DNA of 64,000 nucleotides from contig JABVXU010000175.1 in assembly GCA_013365365.1 (NCBI GenBank), positions 1-64,000 on the forward strand. The letters are read 5' to 3'. The notes under the pieces are model-generated. The model was not told the origin of the DNA, ran no database searches, and saw nothing but the letters and a program-made list of their open reading frames with translations. Below are positions 26,201 to 39,111 of this stretch, piece by piece. The position numbers were made by a program, and so were the translations under genes. How positions within the stretch are numbered: the stretch's first letter is position 1; every line of letters starts with the position of its first letter. This stretch comes from Cruorifilaria tuberocauda. Taxonomy: Eukaryota > Nematoda > Chromadorea > Rhabditida > Onchocercidae.

Positions 26201-29200
26201 TACTTCTACTGCACAAAGCAATACTCATGAACAACCGGCTTTGAGGTATTCGAACCAGATACAAACACTGATTTTGATCAATTACCGATCGATAAATATT
26301 GTATACCTTTTGAGACTCTGGGAAATGCGATTGATGATACATACAGACGTGTTTATTTTCGTTTTCTTCGTCGAGAATTAAAGAAAATGAAAAATCATCC
26401 ATATTTTCCGATAATCCAATTATCACAATTAAATTTTAAAGTAAATGATGTAATATTTTTTAAAGTAAGTAATGTATCAAAGTAAGTTTTTTGGATTTCT
26501 AAACTCATAGGTTCTAACTTTTAAATAATTGAATTCATTTTACTAAGCTACTTATTGAAATCGATCTATTTGAAAATAATAGCAGGTAGTATACCATTAA
26601 CTAGATTAAAATTAATCTTTTTAGACTTTAAAATTTTAAATGTTCAAATACTCTTATAAATAGGTACAGTAATTAAAACTGAAACTAATTCATGATTAAC
26701 GCCTAATGATTTCTTTATACCATAGAAGGGAATGAAAATATATCAGTTTAAGTTATTGATTTTAATTCAATTTCTTTAGTAAAGATAATATCTCCTTACA
26801 AAATAAAGGAAAAGATAAACAAAGGAAAAATATAAAAAAACAAATAAGAATAAACAGATTGATCAGATAGATATCAGAAATAGTGTTTGCAATATTCAAG
26901 TTTCTTATTCTGGCCCGTTAATTTCATAATTTTATAATTTTTTCGGTCAAATTTATCCTAACATTTATAAATATGCTATTTTTTCTTTCTATCCTTAAAA
27001 ACAAACACTGTCTTTGAAGTTTATTCTTATATTTAGAAATGGATAAGTTCAAAACTTAATAATAATTTGTATGTTTAGAAATATTTATTGATAAATTTAG
27101 ACATATACTTAATAATTAAGTACTTATATTATGATTTTTAATCCTTTTCAAGAAAGTAACTATAGAGTACATATTTGAATTAGCATTTTATATATTTTTA
27201 ATGAATTTCATTAAGATTTCAATGACTGTTATTAATTTTTTTCTCAAAAAAAGTATTAAGGCTAAGAATAATACTAAAAAACTTGACTTTTGATAAATTT
27301 CATTAATCATACTTCTTTTTATACTCTATCATAGAGAAAGATATCATCAAATTTCTTCCAGAAGTATCCAACAGTTAAATCAACATCGCAGTCGTTCCAG
27401 TAAACCACAGTCACAGCGAAATGGTATATACGATAACTGGAATGATAACCAATCTCAATCGAAACGTCAACGTAGTAGTGATAATAGTACTCGATTACCC
27501 CCGGCTTCACGAGATTCAAAAAGTAATTTGACAGCAATCAAGACATCAAGGAAGTAATTAAATTAAATCTTTTAATGATTTCACGTTGATCTTTTAGAAA
27601 AATCGGATAATTCGATTAATACTGGAAATCTTTGTTATTCCACTACAAATTTAGAAATCTTAATTAATTAATAGGAAATTTTAAGAAAATAAATAAGAAA
27701 AGATTAGCAAATATATTGACTTGTTCTGGATTTTCTTGGATGAGATTCGATATGTGTACAAATATGGGCAATTGATAATATTGAACAAGTGGAAATTCTG
27801 TCGATTTCACTAAAATTATTGAAAGTTGAGGTTTCAATAGGTTCGTGAGAGAAAATTTTTCAGATTGACTCCCATAGAGACAAAAAAAGTTATTCAGAAA
27901 ACAACAATAACACCGTCTGGACGTAAGTCATTTGGAATAGCCCAAAAAATAAAATCGAAAATCGATTCAGAGCTAACCGATCTTCAAGCGAGAATTTCTC
28001 CTGCTTCTAAATTAGTCAATAAATCAAAAATGGAATCTGATGAGCGTAAAAGTAAAGGATCATCACCAAATTTAAATGTTGAACGAGAAGTGTATTCTAG
28101 TGTTACTTCATCAGGAAGTGCAGATTTGAGATCTGGGGAAAAAATATCTGAGAAGTCGATCTCATCACTTGATCATTCATTGGATGACGAAAAGGAGTCT
28201 CAATCAAATTTATCAGAGCAAATGGTTGAGCAGTTAAAAATTGAAAATGAACAAAATTCTAATTTACCAGTCAATTTATCGCCAGAAATATTGGAGAAGG
28301 CAGAGCTGGAATCAATAAATACGGAAAATCCTCTCGTTTCCAAATGGATAGCATCTGAAGCAACAGGAAATATTCAGAGTCATGAAACTTCTATTGATTC
28401 AATCCCGAATGAAATTAATTCAGATGAAATGTTACTACCCGGAGAAATCAATGAGAATCAAAGATTAGCTGGAAATAAAATAGAAACGGAAAGTAAGCTG
28501 CGAAGATTGCTTACATGTGAGAGTTCAACTGCTGAAAGTGAAATTATTCAAATCGGCAAACGAAGTCAGTTAGAAGAAATGTTCGCGGGATTTCCGGTAG
28601 AGAGATCAAGTCGAGTAGAAGATCAAATAAATGAAAAATGTGATGAATTTATCTCATCACCAACAGCAGCGCTTACTTTCGAGGTGGAAAAACTCACACT
28701 TTCCGAACATAAACTGTCGGAAATAAGTAATGCTGGAATGCTGACTAAAATACCTGAGACGATGCCCGCCAACAATTTTTTTTCGGATAATGAGATGATG
28801 AGTCGGGAAGCCGTATTGAATGAAACTGAATGCGACAAGAATGAATTTGTCGCAATTAACGGGAAGATTTTAGAATTATCGCCAGAAAGAAAACTGAAAG
28901 GATACGACTCCGCTGAAGTAGCCGAAATTTATCCAGCGGATTCAAAGGAGGAAATTCTTGTTGCAGAAAAAAGTTCGGAAGAAATAGTGGAAGAGCCTAA
29001 TCCGATTGGTAAGGGTATGTCTTCTTTGGTATCCTCGGAAAACCTTAATTCCGTCGATGAACTAGAGAGCACTATATGCTACACGGAAACTGAATTTCCA
29101 GACAATGAACGAGAAATTCCTACTCATTTTACGCAGGCAATGAAGCTAGAATCGGCCACAGATCAGGCAACCACTGAACATACTATTGAGCGATTATCGG

Positions 29201-32013
29201 AGTTGGCAGAATCAATTCTAGTATCGGTTCCGGAAACATCTATGATAAATGATGAATCTTTGGAGCTGTCGAAATCGGAAATTTCCCTTGAGCAATTAGA
29301 AGATCTCATCAAAAATGCGCAAGAATTATCTAATACTGAATATTTAAATAATAAAATTGAAATTGTAAATAGCGTGATAAAAAAGGAAGAACAGGAACCT
29401 GAAAAAGGAAAGGGTTCTTTCCAAGTGAAAAAAGTTCCTGATTATTTCATCGATGAAAAGCTGAAATACGATGGAAAAAATACCGCAGCGGAGAACAGTG
29501 TGGTTAATGGAAGTCTCGGAAAAAGAGTTCAACAACCGGATAACGATACGATCAGCAAGTATAAAACGGAAGAAAAATCAAAATATTCCTCGGATGATGC
29601 ATCTCTAACTGGAAATTCGTATTCTAAAATTAAAGAAGAAATTACTGAAAACACGGAATTGCAACAAGAAAATTACAAAGAACGTGAAGAATGGTTAGGA
29701 GAAGAGATTCCAGAGATAAAATCAGAAACTGAAGGAGAAATAACAAACATCGGACTTCAAAACGATATCTTGCAAATTAAATCAGAGTCTAAATCAGAAG
29801 TGTCAGAATCAGCTGCACATGATTCTCTCACTCAGCAACTCTTACATTACGTGAAAAACTCAGTACTTGATGATGCATTACTTGAAGCGAGTAAAACAAT
29901 AGTCAAGGAAACAGAGCCAGAAATCGGTGAAATGGTTGCAGTGGGAAAAGAGAGTCTGTCGGAAGCGATATTACTGAGTCCTGAAAATTTGATAATTGAA
30001 GGCTTGGCGAGTAATTCGGAACCTGTGATTGTCGGCATCCAGGAATCCCAACCGTTTATTTTAACTCCACTTGAAAAGCAAGAATCAGATGTTCAAGCAA
30101 ATGCTCTCACTTTAGATACGATGTCTTCAAATGCTAATGACCTTTTTGAGAAAGATCGTCGAACAGAAGAGGTCTCTAATAAATCAACTGATGAATTCAA
30201 CTCAGCAAAAATGGAATTTAATTCATTTGAACGTATAATAGATTCATTAGTATCAGATATTCTGAAATCAGATATAACTTGGGTAGAATCAAATTCTGAA
30301 GTAACTCTGAAAGAAAAATTTGAAAATCCGGCAGTATCCATTCCAGCAAACAACAATACAGAAGAGATAGAAATAAGAACAGTGTTACCGTCTGAAGCAG
30401 TTATGCATGAAAACTTGGAAAAAACAACTGTTGCAGGAAAGTTTAAATATGGCGAAGGAATCCCGAAAATTGTGGTTTGCAGTGATACAGAAATAGTCGA
30501 ACAATATCAGATGGATGCTAATCAGCAAATACCGTCACAAGAAGAAATTGAAGATATTGAGCAGTCCGAAATATTCAGAAATAAAGAAGTGATTAGTTCA
30601 CTCAGAAATGATGCTTCGGAAGAATTAGATAAAGACAAGCCATCGGTGAGAGGATACCTGAATGAGTTTTCGCAACAAGATACACATGATGTGATACAGA
30701 ACCCAAGTGCCAGAGTATCTGAAGAAGTAACTAAGGCTTTAGATGAAGAGACCGAACAAGTTGAAATCGGAAGAATAGCTGAAAATCAACATCTTGCAAT
30801 AAAAACGAATGATTCTGATAAAAGTAAGGAAATATCGGAATCATATAATATCACCAGAGAACCAATCATCATATTACATCCTTATCATACTAACATTGCA
30901 GGAGAATCTGAAGAACGACAAAATAATGGCATTATGATAAGCGGACATGAATTAAGTGTTGAACACGATATTCCATCACAACGAATAAACTGTCATGTTG
31001 TTGAAAAATTTTCTGAAGATGCTCAACGTATCGGACAAGTACAACGGTTTACAGAACAATTCGAGCTGAAAGTGGAGAAAGGAAAATTACAATCAGAAAT
31101 TCCTCCAACTACGTGTAATAAATCATTTACTAACAACATGTCGCCAAAATATCATTTAATTGTCAACGGTTTAACAGAAGATGGAAAACTGATTTTGAGT
31201 TCTGTAAGTTATTCGATGCTATCATCGGGGACTAAATTAATCAGTTATTTTCCTCCAAATAACGAAACTTATGAGACTACTAATGGCAACATTCCACCGG
31301 TCAGCGATAGAAACGGAAATCCGGAATGGAAAGTTTATGATATGCAACATAGTCCATCAGATGTATTAAATGAATCAAATATTTGTGCAGCTGATGTGAA
31401 TGCAAATATTTCAGCAATAAAGCATGAGGTTCATATATATTTCAGTTAAATTAATTCTTCAACTTTTATTTGTTTATTTGTTTTTACCTCTCTTTGAAAG
31501 TTCCAAAGATTATTGAAATAACTAAAACTCAACTTCACCTTTAAATTATCATGTTGAAATATTAATGTATTAATTATGCTGATTGTATAGCCAGAAATGG
31601 AAGAACATAGCGCAGTAGTCGATGAACATCTATTATTGGAACAAAGTAATAGAGGTGCAGAAGATCGTGAAGCTGTTAATGCTAATAGTAAGTATTTTAG
31701 AGCTGTCGAAATTTTGTTAAATAAATTACAAATAATTATTAATAATTGATGAAATGATAAAAATAATTTCTATATTCTTATCATCGAAAACTATGTACCA
31801 CTAGCAAATAAAATTGTGAATTGGATAAGAAAATCAAATTATGCTATCTTTTATAGATAAAGTTTTGCAATTATCGATTGAGGAACTGAATTTTTTCTTT
31901 TTACAATCGATAAAAAATATTGATCGTGTTTGATATTGAAAGCAATGGATGATGAATTTCAGTAAAGTTTCCTCTTTTTCTTTTCTTTTTTAGGAGAGCA
32001 TTCTATCGGTTGA
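23273..32013 (+). CDS. ERICH3-like glutamate-rich protein (probable ciliary protein)
   Basis: Exons: 23273-23395, 24450-24620, 24937-24997, 25617-25786, 25992-26114 (or -26066), 26246-26481, 27362-27553 (or from 27335), 27864-31428, 31591-31687, 31994-32013; all junctions keep phase and give about 1,585 residues, close to vertebrate ERICH3. ATG 23273 is the first in a frame leading to YNPLYDVHLRQYF and QRHLRNIGL, which matches the ERICH3 N-terminal pattern (HL..YF.....RRHL...GL). Exon 2 adds a charged helix (DKMLRNREAELQKYADLQ) like the ERICH3 segment after that motif. A basic patch (KRLRRRRSS) follows in exon 4. Residues about 359-1547 form one exon: an acidic Glu/Ser-rich, probably disordered tail without membrane segments. 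The DUF4590 domain of vertebrate ERICH3 was not recognised. Family knowledge: ERICH3 acts in primary cilia. Role here is inferred; orthology rests mainly on the N terminus. Confidence 0.7.
26115..26245 (+). other. ACC/ACT repeat segment treated as a short intron of the ERICH3-like gene
   Basis: The frame entering at 25992 continues through this segment as a Thr-rich run (from ACC ACT triplets at 26165-26210) and then stops at 26379-26381, whereas the coding-like sequence downstream (EVFEPDTNTDFDQLP) is in another frame. Removing 26115-26245 (CCCCAA|GTGTCA to GCTTTGAG|GTATTC) restores phase. An alternative donor at 26067 also works. A frameshift in the repeat is the other explanation. Confidence 0.5.
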
Positions 32014-32040
32014 GCGAGATATAATGTCGAAAAATGAACG

Positions 32041-32046
32041 AATAAA
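32041..32046 (+). terminator. Poly(A) signal of the ERICH3-like gene
   Basis: AATAAA lies 28 bp after the TGA stop at 32011-32013, the usual position in compact nematode genes. Confidence 0.65.
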
Positions 32047-34600
32047 ATGGAAATTTCAATGGCAATAATTGACATAACAATTTCTGAAAACTTTCCGTTT
32101 TCCCTTTTTTTTTTATTTTCTTCCGGAAACCTTCAAAATAAAAATAACTCATTTTTTCCGGCTTTTTCAAGTATTACTTTACGACATAAGTGAAATCGTT
32201 ATCTTTTGTCTCATATTGAAAAGTATGAATTTACATGCATTCTCCTGTTGCATTACAACATTATTTGCATGCGAAAGAACGGTGCAGAACTTTGAAACGT
32301 AAAATAATCTGTTTTAATTTTAAAATTATTCAATCATCAAAATAGGATTCAATTTTGCATTAATTTCGTTACGCAAGTTTTTCGAAATTGAGTCTAAAAA
32401 AAAGTTTAAGCTTACCGTAAACGATATTTATCATGAATGATAAATAAATTAGATATCATTGATAAAAGCTCAAATCATTGATATATATCCTAAAGAAATA
32501 ACAACATATCATGATGAAAATATTGAAATTTTGTTGAATAATGAAAATATGGTTATTTTGTTTTAGGGATTGAAATTATGTCAGCAATTTTTTTCAATTT
32601 AAAATTTTTGGTAGGAATCATATCAGTACTAATCATTGATGAATTTTTTCATAATGAAACTATTATTTAATTTATTCTGGAATTGAGCAAGTTTGCTTAA
32701 GTTTGTTAACTTATTAATTGATTATCTTGCATATCTATTGTTTGAATGTATAAAATATTTGGGATTTGCAAAAAATATCGTTTTTTTTTCTTTTCTTGAT
32801 TACTGTTTTGGTTCACTTTCTGTTTATATGCCGAGATATCGGATTAACATTAAATAATATTAAGTTAATAAATTTATTCTCAAACGCAATACAAAGTATT
32901 ATGTTTTTTTCGGTACAAAATATTGATTATTATTATAATTTGTTTTTCTCCCTTTCTTTTTCTTCCTTTAAATAAATAAATTAGTTGAAGTAAAAATAAA
33001 ATAACGGTTGTTGTAATTGATCCAGTGATAATAGTAGGATATATCCTGAATGAATAAGCTAGATTATAGCAACATTGACCATAAAATGACTTTTGTACAT
33101 TTTAATGAATATAATTCTTATTTATGATTAGCTATCAAGTAATTTCCTTTGAAGTTTTAATTACCATTCCATATATGCTCGCACTATTTTGATCATTCCG
33201 GGGAAAAATCAAAATGGATCAAAAAAGAACACAGGAATTTGAATAAATACCATTTGATAGTGTATTTTAAATAAAAATTCCTTCCGAATTCATTTAGATC
33301 ATTTAAACGTGAAAAATATCTGCTCTTTTCCTATATAATGAGATAATGAACCGGAAAACAGGAAAGCGGGAAAGGCGAGGTAAGGGAAAAAGATGAACAA
33401 AAAATATTTGGGAGTAAATATATGAAATGCGATTCATTAATTCCAATCGTTTATGAATTATATTGATGATGAATCAGAGAAAAAATCATTTTTTAAATCA
33501 TAGAAAAACCAATGGAAGAGATGGAAAAGGTATGATTAGTCTCACAATGTTGTCATTCAGGCTAAAACCACTTTTATGGGGGGGCGCTTTCCGTATTCCC
33601 TTCAGCTATGAACTTGTCAGTCTCATTTTAATAAACTTCAAAATTTTGAGATATGTTATTCAATGAGTTGCTTACCTCCTCAAATGATTTTTTTAAATGT
33701 TGTTATAAAAAAATAGCGTCTTTTCACTGGTACAAAGGTAAATATTAAGTATTTCAAATAAAGTTTTTTGTTTCTTATATGTAATTGAACTTGTAATTGA
33801 GTACTCATTGTCATTTCATCATTATCATATCTTGTTTTAATATATTGATTTGCATGATAAGGTGATGTATTGTTAAACTGCTGATCATGAGGTTACTAAT
33901 ACTTGTTTATTACTTTAAGATACCGAATGAATTATTTAATGGTCTGTTTTGATTACAATTATTCTTATCGATTTAAACATCCCTGATCATTATTATATAT
34001 ATTTTTCTTCCATCAATGATTAAATTATGCACAGTATTTTGATGATTGTTTTTTGCTTTATCTATATCTAATTGATTTGATGGCTTTAATAATTAAAAAT
34101 TCGTCAACAATTTAAGAATACTCAATTTCAGAATAGAAAATGGTCGAAATTAATTTGAACTCACATCCACCTTCCATTATTTTAATTGGTAACAGTTTTC
34201 CAGCTTATTTAAATAAAGCTAATTAGCAAATATGCTGCACTATCTAACTCTAGCAATTTTATTTTAAAGATAAATTGAAATGCTTTCGTTTGAAATTTTA
34301 GTCAGCCTAATTATTTATATTAGTCCTATTAGTATTTCATGACGTTTAAAGTTTGCTATTTAAAAATCATTGCATTAATAATTAAATTTCGGCGGATGCG
34401 ATTAATTATATAGATTAATCTTTCCCAAACTGTAGAATTAAATGAAATTTAAAATGAATAAGCGTGCTAAAATTAGATTACAATAAGTGTTAGCAAAATT
34501 TAAAAGTTCTTAAAAAATATTGCATGCATCGCTGAGTTTGCACAGTTTATATTTCACGAACGAACATAAATTAATGAAGAAGGATTATTTAGCAGTTGCA
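32047..34600. other. Intergenic, no gene seen
   Basis: A+T-rich DNA with only short chance frames. A (GGA)-rich patch near 33355-33395 and a run of seven G at about 33578-33584 stand out in base composition. No repeat family or RNA gene was recognised. Confidence 0.6.
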
Positions 34601-35048
34601 ATGAAGAAAAGTTTTTTCCTCATAATAATTTTGTGCAGATTTCATATTGCTGATAATTATTCCGATAAGTATTACAAGCAGCGGAAAGAAGAACAGTGAA
34701 ATGTCGTCGGAAAAAATGCACCAATCCGAAATGTTGTTAATACATCGATTCAAACGATTTTGGACTAAAGTGGAGCCGCTTAAAAGAGATTATCCGGATT
34801 TTGATGATGATCGAGAAGGTGAAGAGTATTATCGTAACCAGTTTAGAAAGATTATTCTTCCAAATATCCGTAATTTTACCGTGAAATTTACCTTTACCAC
34901 TCGTTCTACCACAACAAAAACGCGCGGAACAACTAAGAAAATAACGCTGCCAACAACTAGAATTACTCAATTAACAATTAAAAAATTTCAAAATGTCACC
35001 GCAAAAAAAATTGAATTGGAAGCGAAAAATAAAAAAGGAAATGAGTGA
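34601..35048 (+). CDS. Candidate secreted Thr-rich small protein, signal peptide and body in different frames
   Basis: An ATG at 34601 starts a textbook secretory leader (MKKSFFLIIILC, then a hydrophilic DNYSDKYYKQRKEEQ) that stops at TGA 34697-34699. A second frame, open from just after 34628 to TGA 35046-35048, carries a charged section (RFWTKVEPLKRDYPDFDDD, EGEEYYRNQFRK) and a Thr-rich basic part (TTRSTTTKTRGTTKK), with internal ATGs near 34701. A TTGTGCAG acceptor at 34631-34638 could join an upstream exon to the second frame, which then begins with a hydrophobic FILLIIIPISI that would also serve as a leader. Either that splice, or a one-base indel joining the two frames, is needed. No family recognised. 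Confidence 0.4.
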
Positions 35049-35915
35049 ATTAGTAGATATGAGCAAAAAGAAAGGATAAAATGAAAAACTTTTAAGTAAA
35101 TATATGCGGAAAATTTTATTGAGAAATAAGAATTTGATCATTATTGACTGATATTCATAATAGGACGAGATGAAATTCCTCCACTGATAACAATGATAGC
35201 GTAAATGTGACATGTGTTGTTTTTGTCTAAAATAATATCTATTTGTCTCAGTTTCAATTTCAGTATGAATGTATGAAACTCATTTTCATTTCTATGCAGC
35301 AAAACACGGCTTGTCGAAAGAATTTTATTATCCAATTATAGCAAAAAAGTTATCACAATGTTTCAATCAAATGTAAAATATAAAGAGATAAAGCAAATGC
35401 TAATGATGTATTATTTCGTTAATCGAAATGATTTGATATATGTATCTGAAAATATTCTAATGAAAAAAAATTTATTCGAGAGATGCTTTCTCCTCCTGCG
35501 TTGATAATCGGTGTGAGATTAAAAATGAGTTTAAAAATAATTTAAATCTAAATAAATTGAAGCATGTTACTGCATCACCCGCTAACTGATATAAAGATAA
35601 CTTTTAATTATTTCAAAGTTATTTCAAAGAGTGCTCCTTGAAGAAAGGAGTGAAAAGAACTAAATGTGCATTAAATGAAAATATTTAATGAAGACATTGA
35701 GGAACGTGCAGTCCGTACTTTTATTTATTTTTTTCATTTTTGATCATCAAGCAGTACTGCGCTAATACAATGATTATTAATATCGTATTTTTTATCACTG
35801 TAACTAGTTTATAGTTTTTGTGTTAACTGACAACTTCAACAAATAATCAGTGTATCTATCAGTTAATCAGTGTATTCATTAAACAGCAATCATTTTTGGT
35901 ACTGATTAAAAGCTG

Positions 35916-36075
35916 CAGCAATCAATTATTGATAAACAATATCATGTTTCATTCTATAGGAATCAATTGTTTATTGTCAATAAATACCATATTTTATGTT
36001 ACATAATCAACCCTTCGCTTCTTATCAATTATTATTGATCAGTACCGTATTTTATGCCAAAGAAATCAATTTTTA
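35916..36075. repeat. Diverged repeat, three units of about 45-58 bp
   Basis: Units share AATCAATT.TTATTG and a (T)ACC(A/G)TATTTTATG core (for example near 35986 and 36043). The divergence is high, so the copies are old. Confidence 0.45.
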
Positions 36076-37445
36076 GTAATTATTTTTTCACCCTTTTTTT
36101 CCTGAAAACAAATAAATATATTTCGATATTAAGAAAAAATTTTTCCGCAGATATATTTGAAGAATGAAAATGGAAATCGAAAAAAGGTTGATGAGATACG
36201 GAAAAACGGAACAAATGAAATGAAACGAGAAGGGGTCGAGAATTACACTTTAAATTTATTCAACAATCTTGTGCATAAAATGAATCTTTGTTATACTAGG
36301 GAAACAAAGAAAAAAGAAAAGGAAGAAATGGAAAACTGATTGGATTGCATTAATAATGTTTGAAAATGATCTTATTCACATTCCTTATTATTACTAATGA
36401 ATAAAGATAAAAAATTTAGAGAATAATTGTGAAAACTTCAGCTTAATTATTGAAATGGTAATGCATAACTCTTGCTTAGACTTTAGAATAATTTTTACTA
36501 GAATACATGTAATGTTTCTCCTCTTTTCTTTCATCTTTTTTCCTTCAGTAATTGATATTAGAAATGGAAAATTAATTTCTAAATAAAATATAAAGAAATG
36601 AAATTAAGCGAATAGGAAAAATGAAAAAGAGAGGTAGTTGAAAAACAAAAAGTAAATTTTAAATACCTTCAACATCTGCAAAATTCATTTATGCATTTAA
36701 ATCATTAATTTTCAAAAAAAGCAAATAATCAAAATGAAATCAAACGCTTTTTTCATACATAATTTTATTCCATAATGAATATTTACCGTTCATTTCTTCC
36801 CTTTTTACATCACACAAAATTCGCGCGGAAAATATATTTTTCATTTTAAATCCGATCAGACGAATTAATTTCGTTATCTCTCAAAATGGATATCTGATTT
36901 GAAATAATCGATAATTATCTAATAGTCTAAATTAGATTACATTCCAGTATCATCATGCTTTCGATTTGAATATCGTTATAATTCATCAGCGAATATTTCC
37001 TGATTGAATAGATTACAGTTTAGAATTTCGTGCGATGGGAGCTAATTGAAAGCTGATAAATTGCACATTCCATATTGTTCACTTTTGTATTTTGTTTATT
37101 TTTGCACAATCTGAGCTATTTATTGAATCTAAAAGTTGAAATTTAGAAAAGAGAGAAAGGACGAGAGAAAAGATGCTTACAATAATGATGACAATAAGAA
37201 GGAATACCTCTAATTTTAAATTTCATGAAACATATTTATTATCGCAGAAGAATGATGTTTGATTGCTGTATGATCTATGTAGTTTTTGTTGTCAAATGAT
37301 GGACCTTGTTATTCCCCCTTCTTTTTCTAATTTTTAAATTCAAATTTTTCCAGAATTTTTCAAAATCATTAAAATTCAATAATTTCCCGTTTTGCAACAA
37401 AAGAAAACAATTTAAGTTCTAAGGCAGTGTATTTCCTATTTAAAA

Positions 37446-37682
37446 ATGGAAAACAATGAATGGAATTCAAAAATTAAGCTGCAAAATAAAATTAATATAA
37501 AAAATATACTAAAAAATATAAAAAAAACAGTGAACTGTACAAAATATGGCACATTGGAATTATTAAATTGTGTGGTAAACAACTGCAAAGGAATCTCAGG
37601 CACATTTTTTCTTTCAGAAAACACTTTAATACGAAAAAAAAGAGAAGCTATTATGTTGATGAAAAAGGATGGAAATGAATAG
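37446..37682 (+). CDS. Weak candidate ORF, 78 residues, unknown
   Basis: ATG-started frame, Lys/Asn/Ile-rich at the start with a Cys-containing middle (CTKYGTLELLNCVVNNCKG). Downstream the same strand continues to look coding-like in broken frames (to about 37850), which would suit a decayed gene or transposon ORF. No family was recognised. Confidence 0.18.
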   Translation: MENNEWNSKIKLQNKINIKNILKNIKKTVNCTKYGTLELLNCVVNNCKGISGTFFLSENTLIRKKREAIMLMKKDGNE

Positions 37683-38249
37683 TAAAAAACATTTTGAGGC
37701 ACATATTTATTTATTATGTGAAAAAATTGCAAGGCACACATAAAAATTGTTTTTGAAAAATTCAATTTGCCAAAAAGTTTTACCGATTTAAAATTTAAAG
37801 AATTTGGCAAGAAAGTTACAGCGTCATTCTCATCATTCATCCAGTGGAAAATATTTCTATTGAAAGCATAATCATTGATTTACTATCTACAATTCAAGTA
37901 TTGTTATTCTTAATTTATCATATAATGTTCAATTGACTGAGGAAAATAGTTCAAAAATGAAAATTCTAAATTTCCATATGAGAATTTTCGAGTTTTGAGA
38001 AGTTTGAAAGATTGAAAATTAAAAAATATATTTTATAATTTATTAATTAATAATTTTCATTAAAAAAATATAATTTAATCCAATAAAATAAAATTTCCTC
38101 TATTTTAACGATGCTTAATATGCCATTCAAAAGAATTACAACTGCTTCCGATTTATAATATATTATGTCAACCCAGGCCGTATCTTAATTTTTAAAGAAA
38201 GAGTAAATTTAAAAAAAAAGTTTTACGTTTAAGAATGACGCATGACTGA

Positions 38250-38465
38250 ATGATTACAGAGAGTACAGAAGTAATTGAGAGGAGAAGAGAAAAAGAGAAC
38301 GGTAACTCAAGGCGATCAAGCCTATTTAGCTTGAATTGCAAGCACTGCCGAACTGCTAATTGGAATGTTTGTTTGATTACTGAATTATTCATTCCAAAAA
38401 AAGTAAAGAAAAAATTTTTGAATGTTAAACAAATATTTGATAATATTTTGAAGAGAAGGATTTAA
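38250..38465 (+). CDS. Weak candidate ORF, 71 residues, unknown
   Basis: ATG-started frame with a basic-acidic N terminus (ERRREKENGNSRRSS) and a Cys pair (NCKHCRTANW). Ends Lys-rich. No domain is recognised and there is no neighbour in phase. Confidence 0.18.
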   Translation: MITESTEVIERRREKENGNSRRSSLFSLNCKHCRTANWNVCLITELFIPKKVKKKFLNVKQIFDNILKRRI

Positions 38466-38811
38466 ATCGACAATTATTTAGTGTAAATATATAATCATTT
38501 ACTGTAAAACATTTCAAATTAATTTAAAAACAGTAATTTATATTTGGAGCATTTTTTTCCGTTCTTGAACGTTTCACCTGCGCCACAAAAAAAGAATTAT
38601 GAATTCATTTTCGTTTTTACGTGCAAAACCGGACTTAGAGCATGTAAAACGAGAGGAGAGAGAGCAAGAGAGAGAAAAGAAAAATCTTTTTAACAAAATT
38701 AAAATCTTAAATCAATTAGGATAATATCCATAGAGATCGAAAACAGCGTTTACGATAAAGAAAGCATGCACTTAAAATTTAAATTTAAAAATTTTCTCTT
38801 TCTGAAAAAAT

Positions 38812-38817
38812 TTTATT
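38812..38817 (-). terminator. Possible poly(A) signal of the zinc-finger gene
   Basis: TTTATT on the + strand reads AATAAA on the - strand, 295 bp after the zinc-finger stop codon at 39112. I saw no closer canonical signal. Confidence 0.35.
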
Positions 38818-39111
38818 TCTTATAAAAAATGTCTGTATTTTTCATTAAACAATCCGATATGTATCATTTTAAAAGAAGGAAATAGAAATCAATAGATTTA
38901 TCAATAACGTAACTTATGTCAGTATTAGGTTGCTCATGAAATTCTCATTCATTTCTCGGTCAGTTATTATTTCAGTGCATGCCTAATTATGAAAAGAAAA
39001 ACAGTAATCCAAATGAATGATGAATGACTACAATTGAGTATCAATGAGACCACTGTTGTCTAAAAAAGATGACGATAATGACAAAAAAGGTAGTTTGGTA
39101 CCAAAATGTTA

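Larger units (their letters stand above)
35049..38811. other. Intergenic, mostly non-coding
   Basis: Contains imperfect repeats (35916-36075) and three weak + strand frames: 36157-36339 (60 codons, Lys/Glu-rich), 37446-37682 and 38250-38465. None has splice partners or a recognisable domain. The long - strand frame at 37436-37840 is Phe-rich and looks like the mirror of the Lys/Asn-rich + strand. Confidence 0.55.

Noticed and set aside
27865..31449. A stand-alone single-exon gene of 1,194 codons
   Set aside because: It begins with TTG directly after a TTTTTCAG acceptor, joins the exon ending at 27553 in phase, and has a donor at 31429 leading in phase to 31591 and 31994, so it is one exon of a larger gene.
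37436..37840. 134-codon - strand frame
   Set aside because: Phe/Ile-rich composition is what the complement of Lys/Asn-rich A+T DNA gives; no domain, no partner exon.
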